A DNA stretch of 64,000 nucleotides, taken from Anaeramoeba ignava. Lineage: Eukaryota; Metamonada; Anaeramoebidae. The translations under genes and the position numbers were made by a program. A model generated the notes under the pieces. That model had not been told where the DNA came from, ran no database searches, and saw only the letters and a list, made by a program, of their open reading frames with translations. The stretch lies in contig JAPDFW010000119.1 in the NCBI GenBank assembly GCA_028826165.1, positions 105,526-169,525 on the forward strand, given 5' to 3'. Positions 44,573 to 56,112 of this stretch are shown one piece after another; within the stretch, counting starts at the first letter, position 1; each line of letters begins with the position of its first letter.

Positions 44573-44736
44573 TTAATTAAAAAATAAAGATTAAAAATAA
44601 AAGGAGAAATTCCCCTTTTTATTTTTCAATAAATTAAAAAAAAGCAAAAAAATTTTTTTCATTTTTTTTTCTTTTTTTTTCCGTTATTTTTTATTTTGTT
44701 TTCCTTTATTTCATTTTATTTTCCTTTTTTATTTTA
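44573..44736. other. Short spacer with T-rich promoter-like runs
   Basis: A/T spacer between RCC1-BTB copy 3 and CYFIP. It contains TTTTTTTCATTTTTTTTTC and TTTTCCTTTATTTCATTTTA just before the CYFIP ATG. Confidence 0.4.
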
Positions 44737-47700
44737 ATGGCAAATAATCAATTAACAACAATTTTTGACCAACTTGATTTATTTCCTTTTGAGGACAATA
44801 CACCACATATTGAATCAGGAGAACCAACAATTTATTATTCAACAGAAAATTCACTTCAATTTTTTGATAAAAATGCATATAAAGATTCACCAGTTCTTGA
44901 AGACATGATAATGATTGAACAATTTGTAAAGAAAAATTAAAAACCAAAAAAAAAACAAAACAAACATTTGCAAGGTATTAATTTTTGGGAATAATTTATC
45001 TGCATTTTTGGGTATTTATCTTTAACACAGCAAGAAACAGCGAGACTTGGAGAAGAGTTGTTTGTGAAGCTTTATGCGCATCGTAGCATCACAAAAACCA
45101 TCATTAATGTATAAAATCATTGCAATATTTTTACAATTCGGGAAAATTAATTTATTTTTATATTCAAGGCATTTAATGAAGCTAAATTTGACACGCAAAC
45201 AAAAAGCGATGAAGTTCATCGAAAACGCATGGATCTTCTTAAACCCCTTTTTAATACTGCAAGAAAACTTATTAAATTCAGGGATGAAACAACTGATTAT
45301 ATTTGCGATGTAATCTTTGTTACATCTTTTTATGTCTTAGTTTTATTTTTTCTGTTTTATTTTTTTTTATTTTTTTTTTATTAGATTGTAAGAAGAATGG
45401 TTTCTTCAAAAAATAGAGTTGTTTTTCAAGATATAATTGAAGCTCTTGGTGTTTTAATTGATAATTATGTTCTTCTTGATTTATTGCTTAATCAAAAGCC
45501 TTCTTTTGCGAATGATTTTTCACAATATAAACGGTAATTTTACAAAATTCATTTTAAAATTCATTTAAAACTAAATTTAGAATTAAAATTAAAATTCATT
45601 TTAAAATTCATTTAAAACTAAATTTAGAATTAAAATTAAAATCAAATTCATTTATAAAATTAAAATTAAAATTAAAATTAAAATTAAAATTCATTTATAA
45701 AATTAAATTTAAAATTAAAATTAAAATTCATTTTAAAATTCATTTAAAACTAAATTTAGAATTAAAATTAAAATTCATTTTAAAATTCATTTAAAACTAA
45801 ATTTAGAATTAAAATTAAAATTCATTTATAAAATTAAAATTATAAATTAAAATTAAAATCAAAAATCAAAAATCAAAAATCAAAAATTGAAATCAAAATT
45901 AAAATTCATTTAAAATTAAAATTAAAATTGAAATTAAAATTAAAATTAAAATTGAAATTAAAATTAAAATTAAAATTCATTTAAAATTAAAATCAAAATT
46001 AAAATTAAAAATAATATTAAAATTCATTTAAAATTAAAATTAAAATTAAAATTAAAATTAAAATTAAAAATAATATTAAAATTCATTTAAAATTAAAATT
46101 AAAATTAAAATTAAAAATAATATTAAAATTTAAAAAGAGAATTCTCTTTTATGCATGATGATGATACTGAAAGTGCAAATATTACTGAAGAAATGCATCT
46201 TATTAGTCTTTTTTTTGCTAATAAATATTCATTACTTACTCATCTTAAAACTAAAATTCAAGAAATTGAACAGTAAAAAAAATCAATTTATTATTTCTTC
46301 TTCAAAATTTAAATATTAATTCTATTTTTTTTTAAAGAACTGCTTCTGTTTTTGAAGTTATTATTAATCATTATCTTGATCTTTTTCTTAATCAATCTTA
46401 TATTTTACCAAATGAAAAAAATCGACAAGTTAGAATGATTGCAACTTGTTTAATTTTATTAGATGATCCAAAAAATGAAAAGAAAAATCCATTTAAATCA
46501 AAATCAATTCCACTTACAAAAATTGGAAAAATTTTCAAAGTATATTTTAAAATTAAAATTCATTTACAAAATTAAAATTAAAATTAAAATCAAAATTAAA
46601 ATTAAAATTCATTTATAAAATTAAAATTAAAATTAAAATTCATTTATAATCAAAATTAAAATCAAAATTAAATTCATTTATAAAAATAAAATTAAAATTC
46701 ATTTATAAAAATAAAATTAAAATAAAAATTTAAATTCATTTATAAAATTAAAATTAAAATTAATTTATAAAATTAAAATTATAATTAAAATTAAAATTAA
46801 AATTAAAATTAAAATTTAAATTCAAATCAAAATTAAAATTAAAATTCATTTATAAAATTTAAAATTAAAATTAAAATTCATTTATAAAAATAAAAATAAA
46901 ATTAAAATCAAAATTAAAATTAAAATTCATTTATAAAATTTAAAATTAAAATTAAAATTAATATTAAAAATAATATTAAAAATAAAATTATAATTAAAAT
47001 TAAAAATAAAATTAAAATTAAAATCAAAATTAAAATTTAAATTCATTTATAAATTTAAATTCATTTATAAATTTAAATTTAAAATTAAAATCAAAATTAA
47101 AATTAAAATTCATTTATAAAAATAAAATTAAAATTCAAATTAAAATTAAAATTAAAATTCAAATTAATATTAAAATTAAAATTTAAATTTAAATTCATTT
47201 ATAAAATTAAAATTAAAATTCAAATTAATATTAAAATTAAAATTAAAATCAAAATTAAAATCAAAATATTAAAAAATAGCAACAACCATTCTTTCTTTTA
47301 TTTGGGGATATGTCAATTAAAATTGAAGAATATTTACAACAAGCACCACATTTTTCAACAGTAATTTGGGGGTCATTAGAAGACAAAAAAACAATTCAAC
47401 AATATTTATTAACAAATTATTTAACACAAGAAAGAAAGCAACATAATTCATATGTATCTGAATTTACACAAAAAATCAATTCAATAAAAACTCAAAAAGC
47501 GAATTTGGAAAACTTAAGTCGAGATCAAAGAAAAGATGTTGTTGAACTTGTTCTTCGTGGAATTCGTTTGATTTCTTCTTGGACAAGTAAAATTTTGGAA
47601 CAAGCTGCTTATAAATATACTCATGCCACAGAAGATGCTAAATGTCCTCTTGGTGCAACAGATTATGAAAGAGTAGATTTTATATTTCTATTTTATATTG

Positions 47701-50700
47701 AAATTAAAATTAAAATCAAAATTAAAATTAAAATTAAAATTAAAATTAAAATTAATATCAAAATTAATATTAAAATTAAAATTAAAATTAAAATTAAAAT
47801 CAAAATTAAAATCAAAATTAAAATCAAAATTAAAATTAAAATTAAAATTAAAATTAAAATTAAAATTTAAATCAAAATTAATATTAAAATTAAAATCAAA
47901 ATCAAAATTAAAATTAAAATTAAAATTAAAATTAAAATCAAAATTAAAATTAAAATTAAAATTTAAAAATAAAATTAAAATTAAAATTAAAATTAGGTTG
48001 TTAGATACAATTATACAACAAAAGAATTATCTACATTGGTTGAATTTATTGCTATGGTTAAAGGTCTTTCATATTTTATGGCAAAACATGATTATTTAAT
48101 TTCAACTATATTTCGTTCATTTATTTATGAAGAAATTCAAGATTTTGTTCAAAACACTTTGAGACCTTCAATTAAAAAAGCAGCTAAAAACAAAAAGAAA
48201 CCACAAACAAGAGACAAGTTATTATTAATAAGAACTTTATTTGCGGATTGGGCAGATGAAAAAATACCCAATGATCCAGCAGTTATTGGAAAAAATTACA
48301 AAAACACTTTCCAAATTTTGAGTAAATCTGCTGGAATTTCTAAAACTCAATTGATTTTATTAAGATTACTTGCTGAAAATTTACTTTTTAGTCTTGGAAA
48401 GAAAGGAGAAGTTATTAAATGCAAAGAAATTTCAGCAAAAGCTGTTAAGGCTATTGAGGAGTTTTTACATAAAACTTTATATTTCCAGTATTTGGTAAAT
48501 TTTTCTGATATTGTTTATGAATCTTCAAATCTTTCTCATTTATGGTACAGAGAATTTCATCTTGAGCTTACAAAAACTATTCAGGTGAATTTAATTTAAA
48601 AACATATTAAAATTAAAATTAAAATTAAAATTAAAATTAAAATCAAAATTAAAATTAAAATTAAATTAAAATTAAAATTAAATTTAAAATTAAAATTAAA
48701 ATTAAAATCAAAATTAAAATTAAAATCAAAATTAAAATTAAAATTAAAATTAAATTAAATTAAAATTAAATTAAAATTAAATTAAAATTAAATTAAAATT
48801 AAATTAAAATTAAAATTAAAATTAAAATTAAAATTAAAATTAAAATTAAAATTAAAATTAAAATCAAAATTAAAATTAAAATTTAAATTAAAATAATTAA
48901 ATTAAAATTAAAATTAAAATTAAATTTAAATTAAAATAATTAAATTAAAATAATTAAATTAAATTTAAAATTAAAATTAAAATTAAACTTAAAATTAAAA
49001 TCAAAATTAAAATTAAATTAAAATTAAATTAAAATTAAAATTAAAATCAAAATTAAAATTAAAATTAAAATTAAAAATAAAAATCAAAATTAAAATTAAA
49101 ATTGAAATTAAAATTGAAATTAAAATTAAAATTGAAATAAAAGTTTCCAATCGAAATGTCATTACCATGGATCTTAACACATCATGCACTTTCAATGCGA
49201 TCATCATACGTAGCAGAGATGATGTTATTCCCACTCTCACTATACGACGATTCATGTGATTGTGCAGTAAAAATACTGAAGGAGCAATTTATATTTGAAG
49301 AAATACAAGCAGAAGTCAATTTATGTTTTGATCAACTTGCATTTGAATTAGCAGAATCAATGTTTCTTCACTATAAATACTGGTCATCAACAATCCTTCT
49401 TGACAAAGAATTTCGCGCCGAGATCCAGAAGCTAAAGACTGCGTCGAACGAACTAAATCCGCCCAAATCACGCTACCACATCTTAGCAGTTCAAAGACAT
49501 TTCTCACTTTTGGGAAGAACAATTAATTTAAATAAGTTGATTTCACAGAAAATGAACAACATCATCCGCGAAAATATCAACATCGCAATCCAACGCTTTG
49601 AATCGTCGAATATTTCCGGAATCTTCTTACTCGAAGAACTTCTGAAAAACATTAAAATGACACATTTTCTTCTTTCACAACATTTTGAGTTGGATGAATT
49701 TGACACCATTTTCAACGAGATCAACGAAAGCATATCCCTAGTGTCTCTGCAAGGACGTATCGTACTTCATTGCATCTTTGAATTTATTGCGGATGTGATA
49801 CCGAATTTTGTGTACAATTCAACAACACAACGTTTCACACGTTCGCCGAGAACTTATGCAGAAAAAGTGGTTCGGGATGCGCCACCACGAATTCCGCCAG
49901 TGTTTCTTTTCGGCTCAAAGTTTCTGAATGATTCTTATGAAAGCATTGCCGATTTGAAGTCGGAATTTTTTGGCATTCCACATATTCTTTCAATTCTTCG
50001 AATTATTGGCGAACAAAATCTGCCACTTATTGCTCAAGAGTGCTTGACAAATGTCGAACTAAAAATCCAAAACGTCCTTGCACCTTATGTCGAGGAGCTT
50101 CTTAACGGCATTTCCACAAAGACCAATCTGCCGTCAATCGATTATGGAATTGACGGTTGTTTCGGTTATTTCGAACTTCCTTTGGATCCTATAAGAAAAT
50201 ATGGTCCTTTAGAGTCTGAAGTTTTCCAGAACTTCAGAGAACTTGGAAATACTATCATCCTCATGCGTCTTTTTGAACAAGCAATGACTGAACCTCATCT
50301 TAAAACTTTCATCAATTCTGCTCCCTTTTTGTGTCTTTTTCCAGATAAATTTTCCTTCAATGATGATGACGATAATAATAATGATAATTCTGATTATTCG
50401 AATTTGATTAATTTCCAAAATAAAAATTCAAGATCTATTAGTATGGTTACTTCTCAGTTACAGAAAATTTTGGCTAATCCTGAGTTTTCTCAAGATTTTA
50501 TACCAATTCGAGATATTGAGAATTTTTCACAAAATACTGAATCTGTAAATTAAATAATATTAAATAATTTATCAAATATTTTATTAAATATTAAATATTT
50601 GATTAAATAATTTATTAAATATTAAATATTTTATTAAATAATTTATTAAATATTAAATAAAATAATAAATAAAATATTTTATTAAATATTAAATAATTTA

Positions 50701-52094
50701 TTAAATAATTTATTAAATATTTTATTAAATATTTTATTAAATATTTTATTAAATATTTTATTAATTATTAAATAATTTATTAAATAATTTATTAAATATT
50801 TTATTAAATAATTTATTAAATATTTTATTAAATAATTTATTAAATATTAAATAATTTATTAAATAATTTATTAATTATTAAATATTTTATTAATTATTAA
50901 ATAATATATTAATTATTAAATAATATATTAATTATTAAATAATTTATTAAATAATTTATTAAATAATTTATTAAATATTTTATTAAATAATTTATTAAAT
51001 ATTTAAATATTTTTCAAATATTAAATTAATTTATTAAATAATTTATTAAATATTTTATTAAATAATTTATTAAATAATTTATTAAATAATTTATTAAATA
51101 ATTTATTAATTATTAAATAATTTATTAAATAATTTATTAAATATTAAATGTCAAATATTTTCAAATATTTTATTAAATAATTTATTAAATATTAAATGTC
51201 AAATATTTTATTAAATAATTTATTAAATAATTTATTAAATAATTTATTGAATAATTTATTAAATAATTTATTAAATATTAATTATTAAATAATTTATTAA
51301 ATAATTTATTAAATATTAAATGTCAAATATTTTCAAATAATTTATTAAATATTTTCAAATATTAAATATTAAATATTAAATAATATATTAAATATTAAAT
51401 GTCAAATATTTTCAAATATTTTCAAATAATTTATTAAATATTTTCAAATGTCAAATATTTTCAAATAATTTATTAAATATTTTATTAAATATTAAATATT
51501 AAATATTAAATATTAAATATTTAATATTAAATTTTATTAAATGCCAAAAAGGTTTACAAAATTAAATCAAAACCTCTCTCCTTATTCAAAGCTGTTTTAA
51601 TGCACGTCAACAAAATGCTTGACCCAGTTAGAAGTAAATGGCTTGGAAACTTCCAACCAGGATTAATCAACTTCGATCGTTCAAATGAATTCTATCGATT
51701 ATGGAGTTGCTTGCAATTTATGTTCTGTTTAGCTCCTGCAGAAGAAAACGATGAAAATGAAAATGAAAACGAAAATGATAACGATAACTTATTTTCTCAT
51801 CAAGAAACTTTTGGAGATGGTTTCTCTTGGGCTGGAATGACTATTATTTACTTCCTTAACCAAAAAGAACTCTTTAATTCTCTTGATTTTTCTTACCATC
51901 TTCTTTATGCTAATGATATTCTTAAAGAAAAAGCTAAATCTGTTGAACAAACTTATTTTTTGGATAATGCAAAATATTTGCGTGATTTGAATAATTTGAT
52001 TTTCTCCTTTTTGGATTCTTACGTTCCTTTACCTGATCCTCAAATCCAATTCTTTGAACCTCCAACTGAAGAAGAATTACAAAAAATTAAATAA
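44737..52094 (+). CDS. CYFIP: CYFIP/Sra1/PIR121, WAVE regulatory complex subunit
   Basis: Ten exons in phase encode 1,272 aa (human CYFIP1 is 1,253): 44737-44925, 45031-45108, 45169-45309, 45385-45533, 46138-46272, 46338-46539, 47280-47672, 47997-48584, 49144-50544 and 51552-52094. Recognisable blocks in family order: ARLGEELFVKLYAHRSITK, EIEQ..TASVFEVIINHYLD, YERVVRYNYTTKELSTLVEF, LSHLWYREFHLELTKTIQ, FPIEMSLPWILTHH, AEVNLCFDQLAFELAESMF, TILLDKEFRAEI, LLGRTINLNKLISQKM, GRIVLHCIFEFIADVIPNF, and the C-terminal LWSCLQFMFCLAP with FGDGFSWAGMTIIYFL. CYFIP binds Rac1-GTP and, with NAP1, ABI, HSPC300 and SCAR/WAVE, controls Arp2/3-driven actin protrusion. Low-complexity DDDDNNNDNSD and ENENENENDNDN loops are insertions unique to this lineage. 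The long introns are simple repeats. Confidence 0.95.
45534..46137. repeat. CYFIP intron 4, AAAATT array with AATTCATTT(ATA) motifs
   Basis: Consists of AAAATT hexamers, AATTCATTTTAAAATTCATTTAAAACTAAATTTAG-type composite repeats (about four) and AATTCATTTATAAAATT motifs. Confidence 0.86.
46540..47279. repeat. CYFIP intron 6, AAAATT array with many AATTCATTTATAAAATT motifs
   Basis: 740 bp of AAAATT and AAAATC hexamers carrying more than a dozen AATTCATTTATAAAATT motifs, the densest set in the window. Confidence 0.88.
47673..47996. repeat. CYFIP intron 7, AAAATT/AAAATC array
   Basis: Pure AAAATT/AAAATC hexamers. The KIKIKI and KLKLKL open frames that extend exon 7 into it are artefacts. Confidence 0.88.
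48585..49143. repeat. CYFIP intron 8, AAAATT/AAATT array
   Basis: Mixed AAAATT, AAATT and AAAATC units over 560 bp, ending AAAATTGAAATAAAAG at the acceptor. Confidence 0.86.
50545..51551. repeat. CYFIP intron 9, AATTTATTAAAT array
   Basis: A 1.0-kb intron made of AATTTATTAAATA and ATTTTATTAAATA units, with TGTCAAATATTTTC variants in the second half. The monomer is unrelated to the AAAATT type of the other CYFIP introns. Confidence 0.9.
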
Positions 52095-52328
52095 GGAAAA
52101 AAAACACAAAATTTTTGTTTTGCTTTTTTCTTTTTTTTCAATTAAAAAATCAAAATTCACAAAAAAAAAATTTTTTTTTTCTTTTTGAGGAACATTTTTA
52201 TAAGAAAGAAAAAAATTTTAATTTACCAAAAAGAAACAAAGAAACAAAGAAAGAAATAAAGAAATATAAAAAAAAACAAATTTGAAAATTTGGAATTTGG
52301 GATTTAAAATAAAAAAATGAAAAAAAAC
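52095..52328. other. A/T-rich spacer between convergent genes
   Basis: Poly-A/T runs and an AAAGAAACAAAGAAAGAAATAAAG stretch separate the CYFIP stop from the stop of the convergent minus-strand gene. No gene is seen. Confidence 0.5.
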
Positions 52329-53403
52329 TTAATTTTTCTCAGTTTCATTTTTGCCAACATATTCAAATTCTAAAAATTCTCTTTGATAAGCATTTAAAAT
52401 TATAAAACCTTGTCTTCTAAAAGCAGAACGATAACATCTTCTTGCATAATCTTTGTTTTCTTTATTATTCTTAGTTTCCATATCAATCATACTTTTTTCA
52501 ATTACAAGAACATCTCTTTTTTTCATTCCAAGATTATTCCAACTGAAATCTTGTTTGATTTGAATTTTTTTGTTATTTCTCAAAATGTAAACGTGTTTTG
52601 TTCCGTATTTAAGTGCATTTTCTTTGATTCTTCGGATTGGTTTAGTTTCTCCTCTTGGTTTTTTTCCTGTGTTTGATTTTTTGGGAATTTCTTTTTGGAG
52701 ATCGTTTGGTTTTTTTCTTTTTTCTCGATTTTTTTTTGGAATTTTTGTTTCATTTGTTTCTTTTGCTTCATTTGTTTCTTTTGTTTCATTTGTTTCATTT
52801 TTGTTATTTGAATTTCTTGTAGTTCTTTTATTAGTATTGTTATTATTTTGTGAATTTCTTGAATTTCTTGTAGTTCTTTTATTATTTGGTGAATTTCTTG
52901 AATTTCTTGTATTTGGAAAATTTTTTGGATTTTTTTCTTCTTCTTCTTTTTTTTCTTCTTCTTTTTTTTCTTCTTCTTTTTTTTCTTCTTCTTTTTTCTT
53001 CTTTTTCTTCTTCTTTTTTTTCTTCATATTTGGGCAAAGCAAAATTTTCTAAATCATTTGAATCAGTTAAATCTGATAATCCTAAAAAATAATCCAAATC
53101 AGGATCTCTCAAATTATTGAAAGATTCGCGATCCATCAAAACATCTTCATCATCTAAAACAACAGAAAGATCCAATTCACTTGATTGTTTTAGTTCCGCT
53201 TTTCTTTGTTCTTCTCTTTTTTTGTTCTGTTCGAATCGTAAATTTGTTACATCAGAAAGAAACCATTTTGTAAATTGATCTGTTGGTGTTTCTTTTGGAA
53301 TGTTCAATTCAGTTTTTTTTTTTGTTTCTTCATTTACTTCAAAAATCACATCTCTTTCTATTTCTTCTAAATAAAAATTTGTTCCTTCAAAATTTAATTC
53401 CAT
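52329..53403 (-). CDS. Basic low-complexity protein, unrecognised (one frame break)
   Basis: Two overlapping frames appear to be one gene. The N-terminal part (from 53403) is MELNFEGTNFYLEEIERDVI, a segment with DQFTKWFLSDVTNLRF, and an acidic LDDEDVLMDRESF region. It then enters EEKKEEEKEEK repeats. Near 52995 the frame passes into Arg/Lys codons and soon ends. One base further on, the EEKKEEEKK pattern continues with Asn/Thr/Arg-rich repeats (NTRNSRNSPNN, NETKETNEAKETNE), then a non-repetitive C-terminus (KYGTKHVYILRNNKKIQIKQ, NAYQREFLEFEYVG) to the stop at 52329. The break lies in a GAA/AAAAG microsatellite, so an assembly indel or slippage is likely; a programmed +1 shift is less likely. 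The function is not recognised. A nuclear, nucleic-acid-binding protein is a guess from charge. Confidence 0.6.
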
Positions 53404-54289
53404 TTTGTTCTATTTTTTTTTAAAAATTTAAAATTATTTTTTAAATTAAATTTAATTAAAATAAATTAAAAAAAAATTTTTTTTTACTTATTAAAAAAAA
53501 AAGGACTTTTTGTTTTAAAAACAAAATAAAGCAAAAAAATAAAAATAATAAATGAAATAAAAATAAAAAGAATTAAATGGAAAATTAAAAGAAAGTAAAA
53601 AAAAATGGAAGGAAAAAAATGAATAAAAAAAAAAGAAGAATTCTTTTTATTCTTTTTTTTATTTTTTTTTTTTAATTAAATTTAATTAATTTCGGACAAT
53701 TCATTTTCTTTTTTATATTCGATCTCTTTTAAACAATCTTAAGTTAATTTAATTCACTTTTCTATTCTTTTAACTTTTCAAAAGCGATCATAGTTTGTTT
53801 GATAATGAAATCTTGATTTTTTTTTTAATTTTTAATTTTTAATTTTTAAATTAAACTCGACAACTTTTTTTTTTTTAATTAAATTTTCTTTTTAATTTTT
53901 ATTTTTATTTTTTAATTTTTTTTGCTTTTTTTTTATTTAATTGATCAATTAATTTTTATTTATTTTTCTTTATTCTTTTTCTTTTTAAAATTAAAAGCAA
54001 ATCAATTAAATATTTTTTTCCATTTTTTTTTTTTTTTTTGAATTATCTTCTTTTTTGGTCTTTTCCTTCTTTTTTTAAGTTTTAAATTTTTTTTTAAAAA
54101 CAATAAAAAAAAAAAAAAAAAAAAAAAAAAGTCCACTTATAAATTATTTAGGATCCAGTTATTTTTAATTAATAAATAAATCCACCTCATTAAATCCTTT
54201 ATTTTTTATTTTAATTTATTTTTTATTTTAATTTAAATAAGAATTTATTTTCCAAAAAAATTTTTCTCCTTTTTTTCTTTTTAAAAATT
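53404..54289. other. Unique-sequence AT-rich intergenic region
   Basis: No open frame of note. 53404-53690 is A/T homopolymer-rich. 53690-53830 is less repetitive (TTTCGGACAATTC, TTTTCAAAAGCGATCATAG), and I could not match it to a coding exon, tRNA or spliceosomal RNA. 53830-54260 is T-runs plus an A-run of roughly 27 near 54105-54131. It may hold the promoter of the minus-strand gene. Confidence 0.4.
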
Positions 54290-55620
54290 ATTAATAAACT
54301 TATTTCAAAATTTAATATAAAAATAATCAAAATTAATAATAAAAATCAATTTAAATTAATAAATAGAAATGATCTAATAAAATAATATAAATTAAATATT
54401 AATTTATTTTGTTTATAAAATTAATAAATAATTTATATTATTTAATAAACTTATTTCAAAATTTAATATAAAAATATTCAAAATTAATAATAAAAATCAA
54501 TTTAAATTAATAAATAGAAATAGTCTAATAAAATAATATAAATTAAATATTAATTCATTTTGTTTATAAAATTAATAAATAATTTATATTATTTAATAAA
54601 CTTATTTCAAAAATTTAACATAAAAATAATCAAAATTAATAATAAAAATCAATTTAAATTAATAAATAGGAATAATCTAATAAAATAATATAAATTAAAT
54701 ATTAATTTATTTTGTTTATAAAATTAATAAATAATTTATATTATTTAATAAACTTATTTCTAAAATTTAATATAAAAATAATCAAAATTAATAATAAAAA
54801 TCAATTTAAATTAATAAATAGGAATAATCTAATAAAATAATATAAATTAAATATTAATTCATTTTGTTTATAAAATTAATAAATAATTTATATTATTTAA
54901 TAAACTTATTTCAAAAATTTAATATAAAAATAATCAAAATTAATAATAAAAATCAACTTAAATTAATAAATAGAAATAGTCTAATAAAAATAATATAAAT
55001 TAAATATTAATTCATTTTGTTTATAAAATTAATAAATAATTTATATTATTTAATAAACTTATTTCAAAATTTAATATAAAAATAATCAAAATTAATAATA
55101 AAAATCAATTTAAATTAATAAATAGAAATAATCTAATAAAATAATATAAATTAAATATTAATTCATTTTTGTTTATAAAATTAATAAATAATTTATATTA
55201 TTTAATAAACTTATTTCAAAAATTTAACATAAAAATAATCAAAATTAATAATAAAAATTAATTTAAATTAATAAATAGGAATGATCTAATAAAATAATAT
55301 AAATTAAATATTAATTCATTTTTGTTTATAAAATTAATAAATAATTTATATTATTTAATAAACTTATTTCAAAATTTAACATAAAAATAATCAAAATTAA
55401 TAATAAAAATTAATTTAAATTAATAAATAGGAATAATCTAATAAAATAATATAAATTAAATATTAATTCATTTTGTTTATAAAATTAATAAATAATTTAT
55501 ATTATTTAATAAACTTATTTCAAAATTTAACATAAAAATAATCAAAATTAATAATAAAAATTAATTTAAATTAATAAATAGAAATGATCTAATAAAATAA
55601 TATAAATTAAATATTAATTT
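54290..55620. repeat. Satellite array, unit about 152 bp, about nine copies
   Basis: AATAAACTTATTTCAAAA recurs at about 54292, 54443, 54594, 54746, 54898, 55049, 55205, 55357 and 55508. Each is followed by ATCAAAATTAATAATAAAAA, an AATAAATAG(A/G)AAT box and TTTTGTTTATAAAATTAATA. The period is 151-155 bp and divergence is low. It is unrelated in sequence to the 144-bp array at 17.8 kb, and has no conserved open frame. Confidence 0.92.
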
Positions 55621-55661
55621 TTTTCTTAAATTTTTTTTCATTTTTTTTTTCATTTTTTATT

Positions 55662-55904
55662 ATGTCTTTCTTATTCCTTAAACTTTTTACAAAACCACAA
55701 GAAATGGAAATTGATTGGGATTGTCCTTGTGTAAAATATTTAACAGAAGGTCCTTGTGGAAAAATTTTCAAACAATCTTTTGAATGTTATACAAAAAGTC
55801 ATTCAAAACCAAAAGGAAAAGAATGTATTGATTTATTTATCAATTTACAAACATGTTTAACAAAAAATGCTTCTTATTATGAAAAAAAAAAAAAGAATTT
55901 ATAA
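55662..55904 (+). CDS. CHCHD4: MIA40/CHCHD4-like intermembrane-space oxidoreductase
   Basis: An 80-aa protein. DCPCVKYLTEGPCG carries the redox CPC (Cys21-Pro-Cys23), followed by twin CX9C motifs: CGKIFKQSFEC (Cys32/42) and CIDLFINLQTC (Cys55/65). A downstream Tyr pair follows (SYY). Spacing and the conserved GPCG..F..SF.C and PKG.EC.D.F...Q.C pattern are those of MIA40. MIA40 imports and oxidises small Cys proteins of the mitochondrial intermembrane space and is reoxidised by Erv1. There is no N-terminal membrane anchor as in fungi, so it resembles the short animal/plant-type protein. The intronless frame starts at the only upstream ATG, preceded by a TTTTTTCATTTTT run. It implies a mitochondrion-related organelle with an intermembrane space. 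Confidence 0.88.
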   Translation: MSFLFLKLFTKPQEMEIDWDCPCVKYLTEGPCGKIFKQSFECYTKSHSKPKGKECIDLFINLQTCLTKNASYYEKKKKNL

Positions 55905-56033
55905 TTTTTGATTAATCAAATAAATCTTTCTTTTCTTTTTTTTTTTGAGTTATTCCGTTCAAAATTTTCATTTTTGGATTCTTTCTTTTTTTTTTCTTCT
56001 TTTTTTCCAATTCTTCCTTTGATTCAGTTCGTT
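55905..56033. other. T-rich spacer downstream of MIA40
   Basis: T-runs and TCTTTCTTTTTT tracts between MIA40 and an RCC1-BTB remnant. No gene is seen. Confidence 0.4.
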
Positions 56034-56112
56034 TGAATAAATCCAAAACTTTTCAAAAATAAATCAAATGAAATAACAAAACCAATTCAATTTAAATCCG
56101 AAAATCAAAATC
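56034..56112 (+). pseudogene. N-terminal remnant of an RCC1-BTB gene
   Basis: In the frame starting at 56043, the sequence reads PKLFKNKSNEITKPIQFKSE followed by NQNQN. It matches residues about 15-40 of the RCC1-BTB paralogues (copy 2: SPILFKNESDMITKPIQFKF). There is no ATG, and the match dissolves into AAAATC/AAAATT hexamers at the place where intact copies have the ENENEN tract. Confidence 0.72.

Noticed and set aside
49013-49255. Minus-strand ORF overlapping the CYFIP exon 9 start
   Set aside because: Half of it is intron hexamers; the other half is antisense to the conserved FPIEMSLPWIL exon.
53690-53830. Possible small RNA gene (less repetitive segment)
   Set aside because: I could not match it to snRNA, tRNA or snoRNA signatures and no reliable boxes are seen.
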